Positions 24,817-33,521 of a stretch of DNA of 50,149 nucleotides are shown piece by piece. Made by a program: the position numbers and the translations under genes. Source of the stretch: Methanobacteriota archaeon (GTDB lineage Archaea > Thermoplasmatota > Thermoplasmata > Thermoplasmatales > ARK-15). Within the stretch, counting starts at the first letter, position 1; each line of letters opens with the position of its first letter. The notes under the pieces are model-generated. The model had not been told where the DNA came from. It worked only from the letters and a program-made list of their open reading frames with translations, and did no database searches. The stretch is from NCBI GenBank assembly GCA_009758405.1, contig WSBC01000019.1, positions 1 to 50,149 of the forward strand, in the 5' to 3' direction.

Positions 24817-25959
24817 ATGAGGATTATTATTGTTGGTGGTGGTGCAGGAGGAACAATAGTGGCAAATAGACTTTCAAGGCTACTTTCAGACCTGGTTGAT
24901 AGGGGAGAAATTGAAATTGTAGTTCTTGATAAGAGTGAGTACCACTATTACCAGCCAGGGTATTTGTTTGTTGCACTTGGTGAAGAGGAACCAGAGCATT
25001 TTGTAAGAAGGGAAAGGGAGTTACTTGATGAAAAGATAAAATTCTATTATGGGGATCAGGGAGAGGTAGTAAAAATAATGGCAAATGAAAACAAACTACA
25101 GACCAAAGATGGTAAAGTATGGGATTACGATTATATTGTGATAGCCCTAGGATCAGTACCCTATCCCGATGCAATACCAGGGCTTAAGGAGGGATCATAT
25201 AACTTCTACACCATGAATGACGCAATTAAGCTCAGGGATGCCTTGTATGAATTCAAGTCTGGAAATATTGTTGTTGGCGTTACATCTCTCCCTTACAAAT
25301 GCCCTGTGGCCCAATATGAAATATTATTTGCTCTCCATGACCTTTTCATAAAGGAGAAAAAGGATGCAAAGTTTGAATACTTCTTCCCTCTAAAGGGTAC
25401 ACACCAGCATCCAGCAGTAAGTCCAATTGGAGAGAGATGGATGGTGGAGAAGGGTATAAAGATAATCTCTCCTTTCAATGTTACAAGGGTGGATCCCGAG
25501 AAAAAGATAATATATTCAAAGGAGAATATTGAGATCAAATACGATCTTTTTATTGCAATACCCCCGCATATTTCACCAAAGGTAGTTAGGGACTCTGGCC
25601 TTGCAAACATGTGGGTCCCAACAGATCCCTTTACACTAAGGTCCACAACATATGACAACATGTATCTTCTTGGGGATATTACAGATATTCAGGGTGTGCC
25701 AAAGGCTGGCTCAGTTGCCGAATACCAGGCATCTGTTGTGGCTAAAAATATTGCATCAAGGATAAGGAAGTCAGGCACAGTTTACAGGTATGATGGAAGT
25801 GCATTCTGCTTTATAATGCATAGCATGGACGAGGCAGGCTATCTATACATGACCTACACAAAGCCTCCAGTGGTATCATTACCTTCTAAATATGCAAAAT
25901 GGATGAAGATATTGTATAATGAACTCTACTGGGGAATGTCCGCAAAGGCGGAGATATGA
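24817..25959 (+). CDS. Sulfide:quinone oxidoreductase-like FAD protein (SQR paralogue 1)
   Basis: The product has 380 residues from ATG 24817 (GTG 24808 is the alternative). The N-terminal FAD loop is IIIVGGGAGGT, followed by YHYYQPGYLF, diagnostic of SQR and flavocytochrome-c sulfide dehydrogenase. Two active-site Cys remain: C162 (YKCPVAQYE) and C331 (SAFCFI). The third SQR Cys after the ALGSVP segment is missing, which is tolerated in several subtypes. It likely oxidises sulfide to polysulfide on the inner membrane face, passing electrons to quinone through a C-terminal amphipathic region. Next gene: DUF1641-type protein, 11 nt on. Confidence 0.87.
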   Translation: MRIIIVGGGAGGTIVANRLSRLLSDLVDRGEIEIVVLDKSEYHYYQPGYLFVALGEEEPEHFVRRERELLDEKIKFYYGDQGEVVKIMANENKLQTKDGKVWDYDYIVIALGSVPYPDAIPGLKEGSYNFYTMNDAIKLRDALYEFKSGNIVVGVTSLPYKCPVAQYEILFALHDLFIKEKKDAKFEYFFPLKGTHQHPAVSPIGERWMVEKGIKIISPFNVTRVDPEKKIIYSKENIEIKYDLFIAIPPHISPKVVRDSGLANMWVPTDPFTLRSTTYDNMYLLGDITDIQGVPKAGSVAEYQASVVAKNIASRIRKSGTVYRYDGSAFCFIMHSMDEAGYLYMTYTKPPVVSLPSKYAKWMKILYNELYWGMSAKAEI

Positions 25960-25965
25960 GGTGAT
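25958..25965 (+). promoter_or_regulatory. Shine-Dalgarno of the DUF1641-type gene
   Basis: GAGGTGAT overlaps the SQR stop codon (TGA at 25957-25959) and ends 5 nt before ATG 25971. Translation of the DUF1641-type protein is therefore tied to its own strong site within the SQR transcript. Confidence 0.8.
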
Positions 25966-25970
25966 GAAAT

Positions 25971-26810
25971 ATGGTAAAGAAAACCGATGTGGCAAACAAA
26001 AATACACATTCACTTTTGGAGCTAATGGACCTTGTTAAAAGGGATGAGCTGGTGAGGGTAATAAACAAGGTGATTGAGCTTCAGAAGGATGGGACAATTG
26101 ACAAACTCCTTGGCATTCTTGAAATAATGTCAAAGGACAAGAGTGCAGAAAAGCTGTACTTTAAGGTACAGGACATGTCAGAGAAGGGAACTTTACAGAA
26201 GCTTCTAGAAGGAAACCTCTTAGACAGGACCCTTGACTCGCTCCTCAAACTCCTGCAGGATGGCTCAGTATTCAAATTATTGGATATTGTTCTTGATCTG
26301 CAGAAGAAGGGAATACTTGACCAGCTTGTGGATCTTCTGTCAAAATCGACTGTTCTTCTTGATAGATTATTTGAGCTTCAAAAGCAGGGCTATGTAGATC
26401 TGAGTTCAATATCAAGGCTGCTTGAGAAGCTCTTGGTAATGATGAAGGAAGGAACGTTAGAGAAGCTCCTATCCTTACTATCTCCACAGTTGATAGAGCT
26501 AGCATCTGCCCTTGTTGATCTTCTTAACTCTGAGGAATATAAGGGATATGTACTTGAGATGGGTTCTAGGCTCTTCATACTAGTTGATAAGATCATTGAG
26601 CTTGATAGGAAGGGCATGCTAGATATAACAAAGATATCATCCATAATAGAAAAGGTAATCTATATGTTTAACAATGGAACATTCGACAAGCTCATCGACC
26701 TGCTAACAATGCTTTCAGCACTCCTGGATGCTCTTAACGATGAGATGGTAAAGAGTATAGCACAGAAGGCAAACAAGGCACTTGAAATTATAGAGCCTGG
26801 AAAATTATAA
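25971..26810 (+). CDS. DUF1641-type helical repeat protein linked to SQR
   Basis: The 279-residue all-helical Leu-rich protein has no Cys and no clear membrane span. A motif of type (K/Q/E)xG(T/I/Y/M)-hydrophobic-(D)xL recurs with Gly at 41, 73, 98, 114, 140, 161, 215 and 236. Residues ~133-171 and ~208-246 are near copies exactly 75 apart (LQKQGYVDLSSISRLLEKLL against LDRKGMLDITKISSIIEKVI). DUF1641 proteins accompany SQR-like flavoproteins in many sulfur-oxidising archaea and bacteria; they may dock SQR to the membrane or hold sulfur products. The role here is inferred from its place between two SQR paralogues. Confidence 0.72.
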   Translation: MVKKTDVANKNTHSLLELMDLVKRDELVRVINKVIELQKDGTIDKLLGILEIMSKDKSAEKLYFKVQDMSEKGTLQKLLEGNLLDRTLDSLLKLLQDGSVFKLLDIVLDLQKKGILDQLVDLLSKSTVLLDRLFELQKQGYVDLSSISRLLEKLLVMMKEGTLEKLLSLLSPQLIELASALVDLLNSEEYKGYVLEMGSRLFILVDKIIELDRKGMLDITKISSIIEKVIYMFNNGTFDKLIDLLTMLSALLDALNDEMVKSIAQKANKALEIIEPGKL

Positions 26811-26812
26811 AA

Positions 26813-26819
26813 TTTTTTT
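26813..26819 (+). terminator. T7 tract between convergent SQR cluster genes
   Basis: A run of seven T lies in the 7-nt gap after the DUF1641-type stop and runs into the 3' end of the opposing SQR gene. It can terminate the rightward transcript. Confidence 0.4.
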
Positions 26820-28008
26820 ATACTTTTTCTTCTGCCCCATAAAGCTCAAGGAGTTTTTCTGGCTTTGTAAGATCGAAGTATAGATCGAATATATTGTCAA
26901 TCTGAGCCTGTAGAGTCATCCAGTATATCCTTGCCATCATCATCTTCATTAGATGCTTTAGCCTGTCTGGAGGATATGGAACAACTGGATGGTCATAATC
27001 AGCTATCACAAATGTTCCTAGGCCATAACCAAGGTCAAATGGACAGTTTATCCTTCCATTGAATTTTGAATCAAGCCCGTGAAACATATCTGCTACCACC
27101 TTTGCCTCCAGATGTGCTGTGACACCTGTCTTGGATGTTGGAAGATTGTTTGTGTCACCAAGGGCAAATGCATCATCGAACCCTATTACCTTCATTGTAT
27201 ACTTGTCCACCTTAACAAAACGATCATCATCAAGAACATTTTCTGGTTCATACTTTATCTTTACTCCCCTGCACGGGGGTACTATTGCTGGGAAGTCATA
27301 TTTTACCTCTTCCCCCTCCATTGATATTATCTTTTTATTCACAGGATCCACACTGTCTAAGTTGAAGAATGGTATTACCTCAATCCCCCTCTCCTTTACA
27401 ATTGGTTCCACAACCCTGTTCATTGGTTCTGCAGGATAGGCCCTGGGAAATGGGGTAAGAAAAACAAACTTGGTCTTATCCTTCAATCCCTTTTTATTAA
27501 TGTACTCCTCAGCCATTAAAATTCCCTCAAGCATTGAAGGAGGGCATTTGCATATTGTGCTTGCTTGAGCAAGGACAAAGGTACCACCATTGAAGTCCTT
27601 AAACTTGCTCCATAGCCTCTTTGCATTCTCATATGTGCTATGATAATCTCCGTATTCATTGTGTACCTCCTCAAGCCCCGGTATTCCTGAAACATCGGGT
27701 GCCGTTCCAGTACATATTGTAACAAAATCATAATCAAACTTCTTTCCAGATATTGTTTTTACATATCTATCGTTCAGGTTAATCTCTGTAACCTCATCCT
27801 TAAAGAACTTAACACCAGGCTTTATTAACTCGGGGATTCTCTTCCATATTTTCCTGTTTGAACCCTTAAATGCAACATACAAATACCATGGCTGGTAATA
27901 ATGATATTCATTCTTATCTATAATTGTAATGTCATAATCATTAAGATTTAGAGAGTTTGCAAGTATAATTCCACATCCACCACCGCCAAGTATCAGCACC
28001 TTCTTCAT
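26818..28008 (-). CDS. Sulfide:quinone oxidoreductase-like FAD protein (SQR paralogue 2)
   Basis: The product has 396 residues from ATG 28008, fixed by GGTGAT 3 nt upstream (28012-28017); the track-style upstream start at 28032 lacks a site. FAD loop VLILGGGGCG, signature YHYYQPWYLYVAF, and Cys at C153/C155 (ICKCPPSM), C246 (PPCRG) and C322 (INCPFDLG). It is divergent from paralogue 1: Trp replaces Gly in YYQP(W/G)Y, and the Cys pattern differs, suggesting another SQR type or a flavoprotein for a different sulfur compound. It runs convergent to the SQR1-DUF1641 pair with only 7 nt between stops, under its own promoter. Confidence 0.85.
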   Translation of the reverse strand: MKKVLILGGGGCGIILANSLNLNDYDITIIDKNEYHYYQPWYLYVAFKGSNRKIWKRIPELIKPGVKFFKDEVTEINLNDRYVKTISGKKFDYDFVTICTGTAPDVSGIPGLEEVHNEYGDYHSTYENAKRLWSKFKDFNGGTFVLAQASTICKCPPSMLEGILMAEEYINKKGLKDKTKFVFLTPFPRAYPAEPMNRVVEPIVKERGIEVIPFFNLDSVDPVNKKIISMEGEEVKYDFPAIVPPCRGVKIKYEPENVLDDDRFVKVDKYTMKVIGFDDAFALGDTNNLPTSKTGVTAHLEAKVVADMFHGLDSKFNGRINCPFDLGYGLGTFVIADYDHPVVPYPPDRLKHLMKMMMARIYWMTLQAQIDNIFDLYFDLTKPEKLLELYGAEEKV

Positions 28009-28124
28009 GATATCACCGAATATCGTAATCAAATTTCAATATAAAATATTTTTCTTCTTTTACAGAATTAATTTTAGATTAATTAAAAAAATATCGAATA
28101 TGATAAATTTTATGACGAATTTTT

Positions 28125-28904
28125 TTAAACTCCCGACTCCTCTAATACTTTTTTACATTTTTTTGAGTCTAGTTCATTAATCTCCTTAATTGAATTTTTA
28201 ATTACCTCCTTTGCCTTGTACTCATTCTCCCTCATTATTTTCATTACCTCTTCTGCCGTGACTGGCTTTTCAGACCATACATCATAATCTGTTATTGTTG
28301 CAAGTGTGCTGTAGCACATCCCCAATTCCCTTGCGAGATTTATTTCAGGCACTAGTGTCATACCAATTATGTCTGCAAAGTTCCTGAACATCCTTGATTC
28401 TGCCCTTGTAGAAAATCTTGGGCCCTCTATACATATGTAAGTGACATTCTCATGCACCCTGAAGCCAAGATTCTTTGCATTTTTAGAAAGTATGTTGTTC
28501 ATGTCCTCAGAGAATGGATCTGCCATGGAGATGTGAACTACCTTAGGTCCATCATAGAATGTATATTCTCTCTTTTTTGTAAAATCGATGAACTGTGAAA
28601 CAATTGCAAGATCCCCAGGCCTCAAATTCTCCTTAAGTGATCCTACCGCACTTATACCTATCACCTTCTCTATGCCTATCTCCTTAAGCGCGAAAATATT
28701 GGCCCTGTAGTTAATCTTGTGAGGAGGTATCCTGTGGCCCTTCCCATGCCTTGGAAGGAATGCAAGGGTAACTCCAGAGATCTTGCCAATGCTAATATAG
28801 TCAGAGGGTGAACCATAGGGTGTGTGAACAATTATTTTTTCAATTTCTTCAAAAATTTCACCTATACCACTTCCACCAATTATTGCAACGCTTGCCTTTT
28901 CCAT
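28125..28904 (-). CDS. mtnP: S-methyl-5'-thioadenosine phosphorylase
   Basis: The 259-residue protein has the PNP/MTAP fold: IIGGSGIGEIFE at the N-terminus (phosphate loop), FLPRHGKGHRIPPHKINYRAN, GISAVGSLKENLRPGD, and EGPRFSTRAESRMFR near residue 165. These are diagnostic of MTAP or archaeal purine nucleoside phosphorylase of the MTA type. It cleaves methylthioadenosine from polyamine or SAM metabolism to adenine and methylthioribose-1-phosphate. A CTTAAAATATC box about 26 nt before the ATG supports a leaderless start. Confidence 0.92.
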   Translation of the reverse strand: MEKASVAIIGGSGIGEIFEEIEKIIVHTPYGSPSDYISIGKISGVTLAFLPRHGKGHRIPPHKINYRANIFALKEIGIEKVIGISAVGSLKENLRPGDLAIVSQFIDFTKKREYTFYDGPKVVHISMADPFSEDMNNILSKNAKNLGFRVHENVTYICIEGPRFSTRAESRMFRNFADIIGMTLVPEINLARELGMCYSTLATITDYDVWSEKPVTAEEVMKIMRENEYKAKEVIKNSIKEINELDSKKCKKVLEESGV

Positions 28905-28928
28905 ACTTTAACATGCAAATTAGATATT

Positions 28929-30098
28929 TTAAGGTTTTTTGGGGATGTAGAACATCATTATGGAGCCTGCAATGGATATTATACCTATTATTATGAATGC
29001 CATATAGATATTCAGAATCTGCGCAAGCATGCCTATGGCAAAGGATCCAATTGCACCACCTATTCCTCCACCAAGCCCAAATATTATTGCTGAGTTCTCT
29101 GCAAGCTCCTCATCACTGGAAAGTTCACCAACAAAGACCATCAAAAGTGGAAAATTTGACATACCGAAGAAATATGTTACAATAAATATTATTGAAACAA
29201 TGTAAACATTTGAGAAGAACATTAATACAATCAATAGAATCCCTGGTATCAAGGATGTTACAATTAACATCTTTTTTCCACCATACCTGTCCGATAGATA
29301 ACCAAGAAAGGGCTGCCCAATTATTGCGGTTGAATTAGCAATGAACAGTATTATTGCTATTAGAAATGATGAATATTGAAGGGTGGTATTTAGAAAGGCA
29401 GGTAAGAGGTTAAAACCACCCTGGATTGCAGTATTCCTGAGTATTGTAGCAATAAGAAAGAATGTAATTGGTAGGGAAAATTTGAAAACATTCTTTTTGA
29501 TCTTTTTCTCTACAAATATCTCCTCATTTCTCAGGTCATATGCAACGTAAAGTGATATTACACCCATTATAAATGATATTGATATAATTGAAAGTATAAA
29601 ATTCTTATTAAACAGGGCAAGAAAACCCTCCATTATAACAGGGAAAATTGCCCTACCAAAGCTCCCACCTATTCCATTTATACCCAGAACAGTTCCAGCA
29701 TATTCCCTGTACCTGAAGTTTAATATCATAGAACCAATCGGGTGGTATATTGTTGAAAATATGCTTATTATAAACATTGATGCCATGAATGAGGGTATTG
29801 CTATGCTGTATGGATATGGTGGTACAAGGAGAAGAAATGAAACACTGAAGAGGAACATACCAATGCCCATAAGCAGCCCCTTTTTCTTCGTCTTGTCTAT
29901 GTATCTTCCCATATAGGGAGAAACAAATGCACTGCCTATGTAATAACTCATAAGTATCATTGATTGTGAAAAGAATGAAAGGTTGTAGTTTTCCTTGATC
30001 ATTATTATTAGGAAAAATGGAAGGTATGAGAGACCATCATTTATGAAATGGGCAATGGTGGTATCGATTATGATCCTGTCTATCTTAATTCTGGACAT
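28929..30098 (-). CDS. MFS transporter, 12 TM
   Basis: The product has 389 residues from ATG 30098 (GGAG 9 nt upstream; the earlier TTG at 30107 is less likely). It has twelve hydrophobic spans. The MFS loop-2 motif appears as SPYMGRYIDKTKKKG and the loop-8 repeat as GYLSDRYGGKK. The ordering TTIAHFINDG...YHPIGSMI resembles the fosmidomycin-resistance/Fsr-like drug and sugar efflux branch. Substrate unknown. It lies 24 nt upstream of mtnP on the same strand, so the two could be co-transcribed. Confidence 0.83.
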   Translation of the reverse strand: MSRIKIDRIIIDTTIAHFINDGLSYLPFFLIIMIKENYNLSFFSQSMILMSYYIGSAFVSPYMGRYIDKTKKKGLLMGIGMFLFSVSFLLLVPPYPYSIAIPSFMASMFIISIFSTIYHPIGSMILNFRYREYAGTVLGINGIGGSFGRAIFPVIMEGFLALFNKNFILSIISISFIMGVISLYVAYDLRNEEIFVEKKIKKNVFKFSLPITFFLIATILRNTAIQGGFNLLPAFLNTTLQYSSFLIAIILFIANSTAIIGQPFLGYLSDRYGGKKMLIVTSLIPGILLIVLMFFSNVYIVSIIFIVTYFFGMSNFPLLMVFVGELSSDEELAENSAIIFGLGGGIGGAIGSFAIGMLAQILNIYMAFIIIGIISIAGSIMMFYIPKKP

Positions 30099-30107
30099 TG
30101 TGGGCAA

Positions 30108-30304
30108 CTCCTTATATACTTATTTTTTACATTTCTGATGGGAAAGATTTATTGAGATTTAAGGATTTTTTAATTGTAGTATTAAAATAATCGCAGTTCC
30201 TTTCCCTCTATCCTTTTATGAATACCTGAATTAATTCTAAGGCAAATATTTTTCGATTTTAAATTATCCAATCTGTTTTCAATTTTTTTTATAGGAGTAA
30301 TAAA
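30108..30304. promoter_or_regulatory. Divergent promoter region between two MFS genes
   Basis: The 197-nt AT-rich gap carries a minus-strand TATATAAGG element near 30111-30118 and plus-strand TTTTAAATTA at 30257-30266. AGGAG (30293-30297) lies 7 nt before ATG 30305. No ORF or RNA gene was recognised. Confidence 0.45.
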
Positions 30305-31540
30305 ATGTTTATGGATCTCCTCCTCTTAACATTTCATAACACTTGTAAATATGAAAAATCTAAAATACTTCGAACACATGTTCGATGCATGGCAGAGGTC
30401 TCAAGATTCAGACTACTGATTTCAACAGGACTGGGATGGATGTTTGATGCAATGGACATTTTGATCCTTTCTTACATTGTTGCCTTTCTTGGGGAGCACT
30501 ATGGCTGGATCCCATTAGAAAAGGCAAATGTAATCCTTGCAAACAATTTAGGTCTATTTTTTGGTGCAATCATATTTGGTTATCTAGCGGACAGGTGGGG
30601 AAGGAGAAGAACATTTATGATCACACTTTTAATATATAGCATATTTGCTGGCATAATGGGATTCTTTACATCATCATATTCATTAATTTATATCAGGTTC
30701 CTTATGGGTCTTGGATTGGGTGGAGAGCTTCCGGTTGTTTCCACACTGGTTTCAGAGCTTTCAAGACCGGAACAGAGGGGTCAAAACGTTGTTATACTTG
30801 AGAGCTTTTGGTCCTACGGCACAATAATCGCAGGTGTTCTTGCCACTTTCATTCTACCCATTATAGGATATTCAGTTCTAATGTGGTCCCTTTCCATAAC
30901 TGCACTATATGTTATTTACATAAGAAGGGCAGTTCCGGAACCCTTTAGGAAACAGGAGAAAAGATCAATCCATATATTGTTAAAAATGGAGGGTAGGAGA
31001 TTATTCCCCATGTGGCTAGCATGGTTTTCCATTGCTCTTGGATATTATGGATTTCTTCTTTGGATACCCTCAGAGTTAATATCAAGGGGTTTTGTTGTCT
31101 TTAAGTCCTTTGAATTTTCACTGTTGATGACACTTTTCCAAGTACCAGGTTATTTTGCGGCAGCATACCTTGTTGAAAGAATAGGAAGAAGGATCACATT
31201 TTCATCATTTATGATTCTATCTGCGGTATCGGCAATAATCTTTTCATTGTCGAGAGATACTTTAACTCTTTTAAGCTCGGGTGCAGCACTCAACTTCTTT
31301 AACCTTGGTGCATGGGGTGTGATATATGCCTATACCCCAGAGATCTTTGGAGAGGGAAACAGGGCCACTGCCACGGGCTCCTGCACTTCACTTGCCAGGG
31401 TGGGGATGATAATCGGCCCCTATCTCCCTGCATTAATTGCCTTTAACAGTGCCCTATTACTATTTGCACTTGTATGGGTGATAGGGTCAATCAGTGTTAT
31501 ATTCCTCCCAGAAACCGCAAAAAGATTGAAAAAAGGTTAG
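30305..31540 (+). CDS. MFS transporter (sugar/metabolite:H+ symporter family)
   Basis: The product is 411 residues from this ATG, which has AGGAG 7 nt upstream. A second candidate at 30389 (MAEVSRFRLL) fits the family N-terminus better and would be leaderless with an A/T box (CTAAAATA, ~30359-30366). The 12-TM protein starts with LISTGLGWMFDAMDILILS and has the loop motif GYLADRWGRRR and RFLMGLGLGGELPVVSTLVSE, typical of the SHS/NiaP-like organic-acid carriers. GlpD follows 30 nt later, so glycerol-3-phosphate, glycerol or a carboxylate are reasonable guesses. A 14-bp inverted repeat lies just before 30389. Confidence 0.83.
   Translation: MFMDLLLLTFHNTCKYEKSKILRTHVRCMAEVSRFRLLISTGLGWMFDAMDILILSYIVAFLGEHYGWIPLEKANVILANNLGLFFGAIIFGYLADRWGRRRTFMITLLIYSIFAGIMGFFTSSYSLIYIRFLMGLGLGGELPVVSTLVSELSRPEQRGQNVVILESFWSYGTIIAGVLATFILPIIGYSVLMWSLSITALYVIYIRRAVPEPFRKQEKRSIHILLKMEGRRLFPMWLAWFSIALGYYGFLLWIPSELISRGFVVFKSFEFSLLMTLFQVPGYFAAAYLVERIGRRITFSSFMILSAVSAIIFSLSRDTLTLLSSGAALNFFNLGAWGVIYAYTPEIFGEGNRATATGSCTSLARVGMIIGPYLPALIAFNSALLLFALVWVIGSISVIFLPETAKRLKKG
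30371..30384. promoter_or_regulatory. Inverted repeat at the internal MFS start, possible operator
   Basis: CGAACA-CA-TGTTCG is a perfect 6-bp inverted repeat with a 2-nt centre, ending 4 nt before the alternative ATG at 30389. If transcription starts at that ATG, the repeat sits between TATA and start site, a repressor position. If the 30305 start is used, it is inside codons 23-27. Confidence 0.4.
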
Positions 31541-31570
31541 AATATTATATCACATTTCATATGCACATGT

Positions 31571-33052
31571 ATGCAGGAAGTATTCAAAAAAAGGAAGGAG
31601 TATGTTGAGAGGCTTAAAAAGGGAGTGGACGTGCTCATAGTTGGCGGGGGCATTACTGGGGCTGGGGTATTCAACACACTCTCTTCCTTAGATCTGGATG
31701 TTGCATTAATAGATGCGAATGATTTTGCTTTTGGTACGAGCAGCAGATCCTCAAAGCTCATACATGGTGGATTAAGGTACCTTGCCAATGGACAGTTTTC
31801 TGTGGTGAGGGATTCTGTGAGGGAAAGGGATTTTCTGTTAGAAAACTCCGATATTGTTAAAAGGGAGGATTTTTTTATTCCTCTGGATGATTTTTCATGG
31901 AAAAGATATACCCTGGGCCTTGGTCTCTGGCTTTATTCATTTTTTTCAAAAAACATCAAAGCCAAATGGTACTCTAGGGAGGAGATTATTAAAAAATATC
32001 CTTACCTTGAAAAAACACCACAGAGAGGAGGATACGTATATGCAGAGGGAGTGGTAGATGATTCGAGATTAGTGATTGAAAATATAATGTCAGGAAAGAT
32101 GAGAAATAGGATAGCAATCAACTATGCCCAATTGGTTTCAATAGGTTTTGAAGGGAACAAGGCAAGATCGGCAGTTGTAAGGGATAAAATAACTGGGGAG
32201 GAATTCAAGGTAAATTTTAAAGTGCTTATAAACTCAGCAGGTCCCTGGGTAGGTGATGTATTCAAGATGATGAAGGAGAAATTCAATGAAATTGATGAAC
32301 TCTCAGGCATGTTAAAGCTTAGTAAGGGAGACCATATAGTAGTGAAAAGGGATCTATTTCCTCCGGACATTGCTATAGCGCTTAGATCACCCATTGACAA
32401 GAGGCAGGTATTTATAATCCCCAGGGGGGAGGTGGTAATAATTGGAACTACAGAAACTTACTATAATGGTTCACTAGAGGATCCTAGGCCATCGGAAAGG
32501 GAGATAGAATATCTGATAGAATCCGTGAAAAGATATATAAATATAACAAGGCAGGATATAATAAATGCATACTCTGGCATAAGGCCACTTTTTGGAAAAG
32601 GTGAGGACCTAGGAAAGATTAGCAGGGAATACAGGATAATTGAAAATGAAAATATAATAAATATACTTGGGGGTAAAATCACCACCTATAGGACAGTTTC
32701 TAAGAAGATCTCTAAGCTAGTAATGGAGAAATTTTCAATTAGGGGTGAGCCTGAGTTAAATTTCATTTACAAGAGGAATGTTGAATCATTCAAGAAGGAA
32801 TTTAAGGAAAGATATTCAATAAATGATGATGAGATGGAATTTGCATATGATATAATCAATGAAGATGCATATTATCTAGATGACATTCTATGGAGAAGGG
32901 AGGGCTATTTCATATTTAAAAAGGATTCTGGTCTTTCTGCAATTGATACATGTATTAATTCAATGAAAAAGGTCCTTGGTTATGATGAAAATAGGCTTAT
33001 TGAAGAGAAGAAAAGGTATATTGAAATGATTTATAATAATTATAAAGTTTAA
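31571..33052 (+). CDS. glpD: FAD-dependent glycerol-3-phosphate dehydrogenase
   Basis: The 493-residue protein has the DAO-fold FAD loop VLIVGGGITGAGV (residues ~21-33), the family signature TSSRSSKLIHGGLRYL, and YSGIRPLF plus GGKITTYR near residues 337-375. The C-terminal DAO_C domain is present but slightly short. It oxidises sn-glycerol-3-phosphate to DHAP and passes electrons to quinone at the membrane. Archaeal lipids use the glycerol-1-phosphate enantiomer, so this enzyme points to catabolism of external glycerol or lipids. The start has an A/T box TATTATAT ~26 nt upstream. Confidence 0.92.
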   Translation: MQEVFKKRKEYVERLKKGVDVLIVGGGITGAGVFNTLSSLDLDVALIDANDFAFGTSSRSSKLIHGGLRYLANGQFSVVRDSVRERDFLLENSDIVKREDFFIPLDDFSWKRYTLGLGLWLYSFFSKNIKAKWYSREEIIKKYPYLEKTPQRGGYVYAEGVVDDSRLVIENIMSGKMRNRIAINYAQLVSIGFEGNKARSAVVRDKITGEEFKVNFKVLINSAGPWVGDVFKMMKEKFNEIDELSGMLKLSKGDHIVVKRDLFPPDIAIALRSPIDKRQVFIIPRGEVVIIGTTETYYNGSLEDPRPSEREIEYLIESVKRYINITRQDIINAYSGIRPLFGKGEDLGKISREYRIIENENIINILGGKITTYRTVSKKISKLVMEKFSIRGEPELNFIYKRNVESFKKEFKERYSINDDEMEFAYDIINEDAYYLDDILWRREGYFIFKKDSGLSAIDTCINSMKKVLGYDENRLIEEKKRYIEMIYNNYKV

Positions 33053-33096
33053 AGAATTACATTTTTTCATTCTGGAAATAAATTATTTTAAATATC

Positions 33097-33342
33097 TTAT
33101 TTTCCTTCCTTATTCAATTTTTCTTTCTTTTGAAGATAAAGATTATGGTGGTAGGAGCCCTCCCTCACCATCACAGCACCGCATTTAGGACAATGCAAAT
33201 CCATACATCTTACCCCTCTTTGTTTTGGAATTCTATAGCCACATTTAAGGCACACACAATATCCGCCAGGTCCCATGCCACCCTGTCCCCTATTTCCTTC
33301 CTGTGCATTCCTTCCCTTTCCCTGACCTCTGTAAAATCTCAT
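33097..33342 (-). CDS. Small zinc-ribbon protein
   Basis: The 81-residue protein has a Gly/Arg-rich N-terminus (GQGGMGPGG) then CVCLKCGYRIPKQRGVRC and CPKCGAVMVRE, a double CxxC zinc ribbon. Similar small proteins occur near nitrogenase-cofactor-like/Mrp/CGGC genes in anaerobes. Function unknown. It stands alone between glpD and the CGGC gene. Just upstream of its start lies the palindrome CATTTTAAAATG (33350-33361). Confidence 0.7.
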   Translation of the reverse strand: MRFYRGQGKGRNAQEGNRGQGGMGPGGYCVCLKCGYRIPKQRGVRCMDLHCPKCGAVMVREGSYHHNLYLQKKEKLNKEGK

Positions 33343-33521
33343 TTTTTATCATTTTAAAATGTAAAAGGGGATAATAACTCTTTTGTAAAATTTATCTTAA
33401 ATTAATAAAAAAAATTTGCACTTTAAAATGTTTTACAGATTATTTTGCTTAATTTTAAATTATTAAAAAAATTGCAGAATTCTATCAATTAAGTTAAATA
33501 TGAGGATTGTAATGATCAACC

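Noticed and set aside
31571-33052. GlpD as a lipid-biosynthesis enzyme
   Set aside because: The FAD/DAO family oxidises sn-glycerol-3-phosphate; archaeal lipid synthesis uses glycerol-1-phosphate dehydrogenase of a different family.
33350-33361. Perfect palindrome CATTTTAAAATG near the small zinc-ribbon gene
   Set aside because: Palindromes of A/T runs are common in this AT-rich background. A similar sequence CACTTTAAAATG at 33420 is imperfect; not enough to call an operator.
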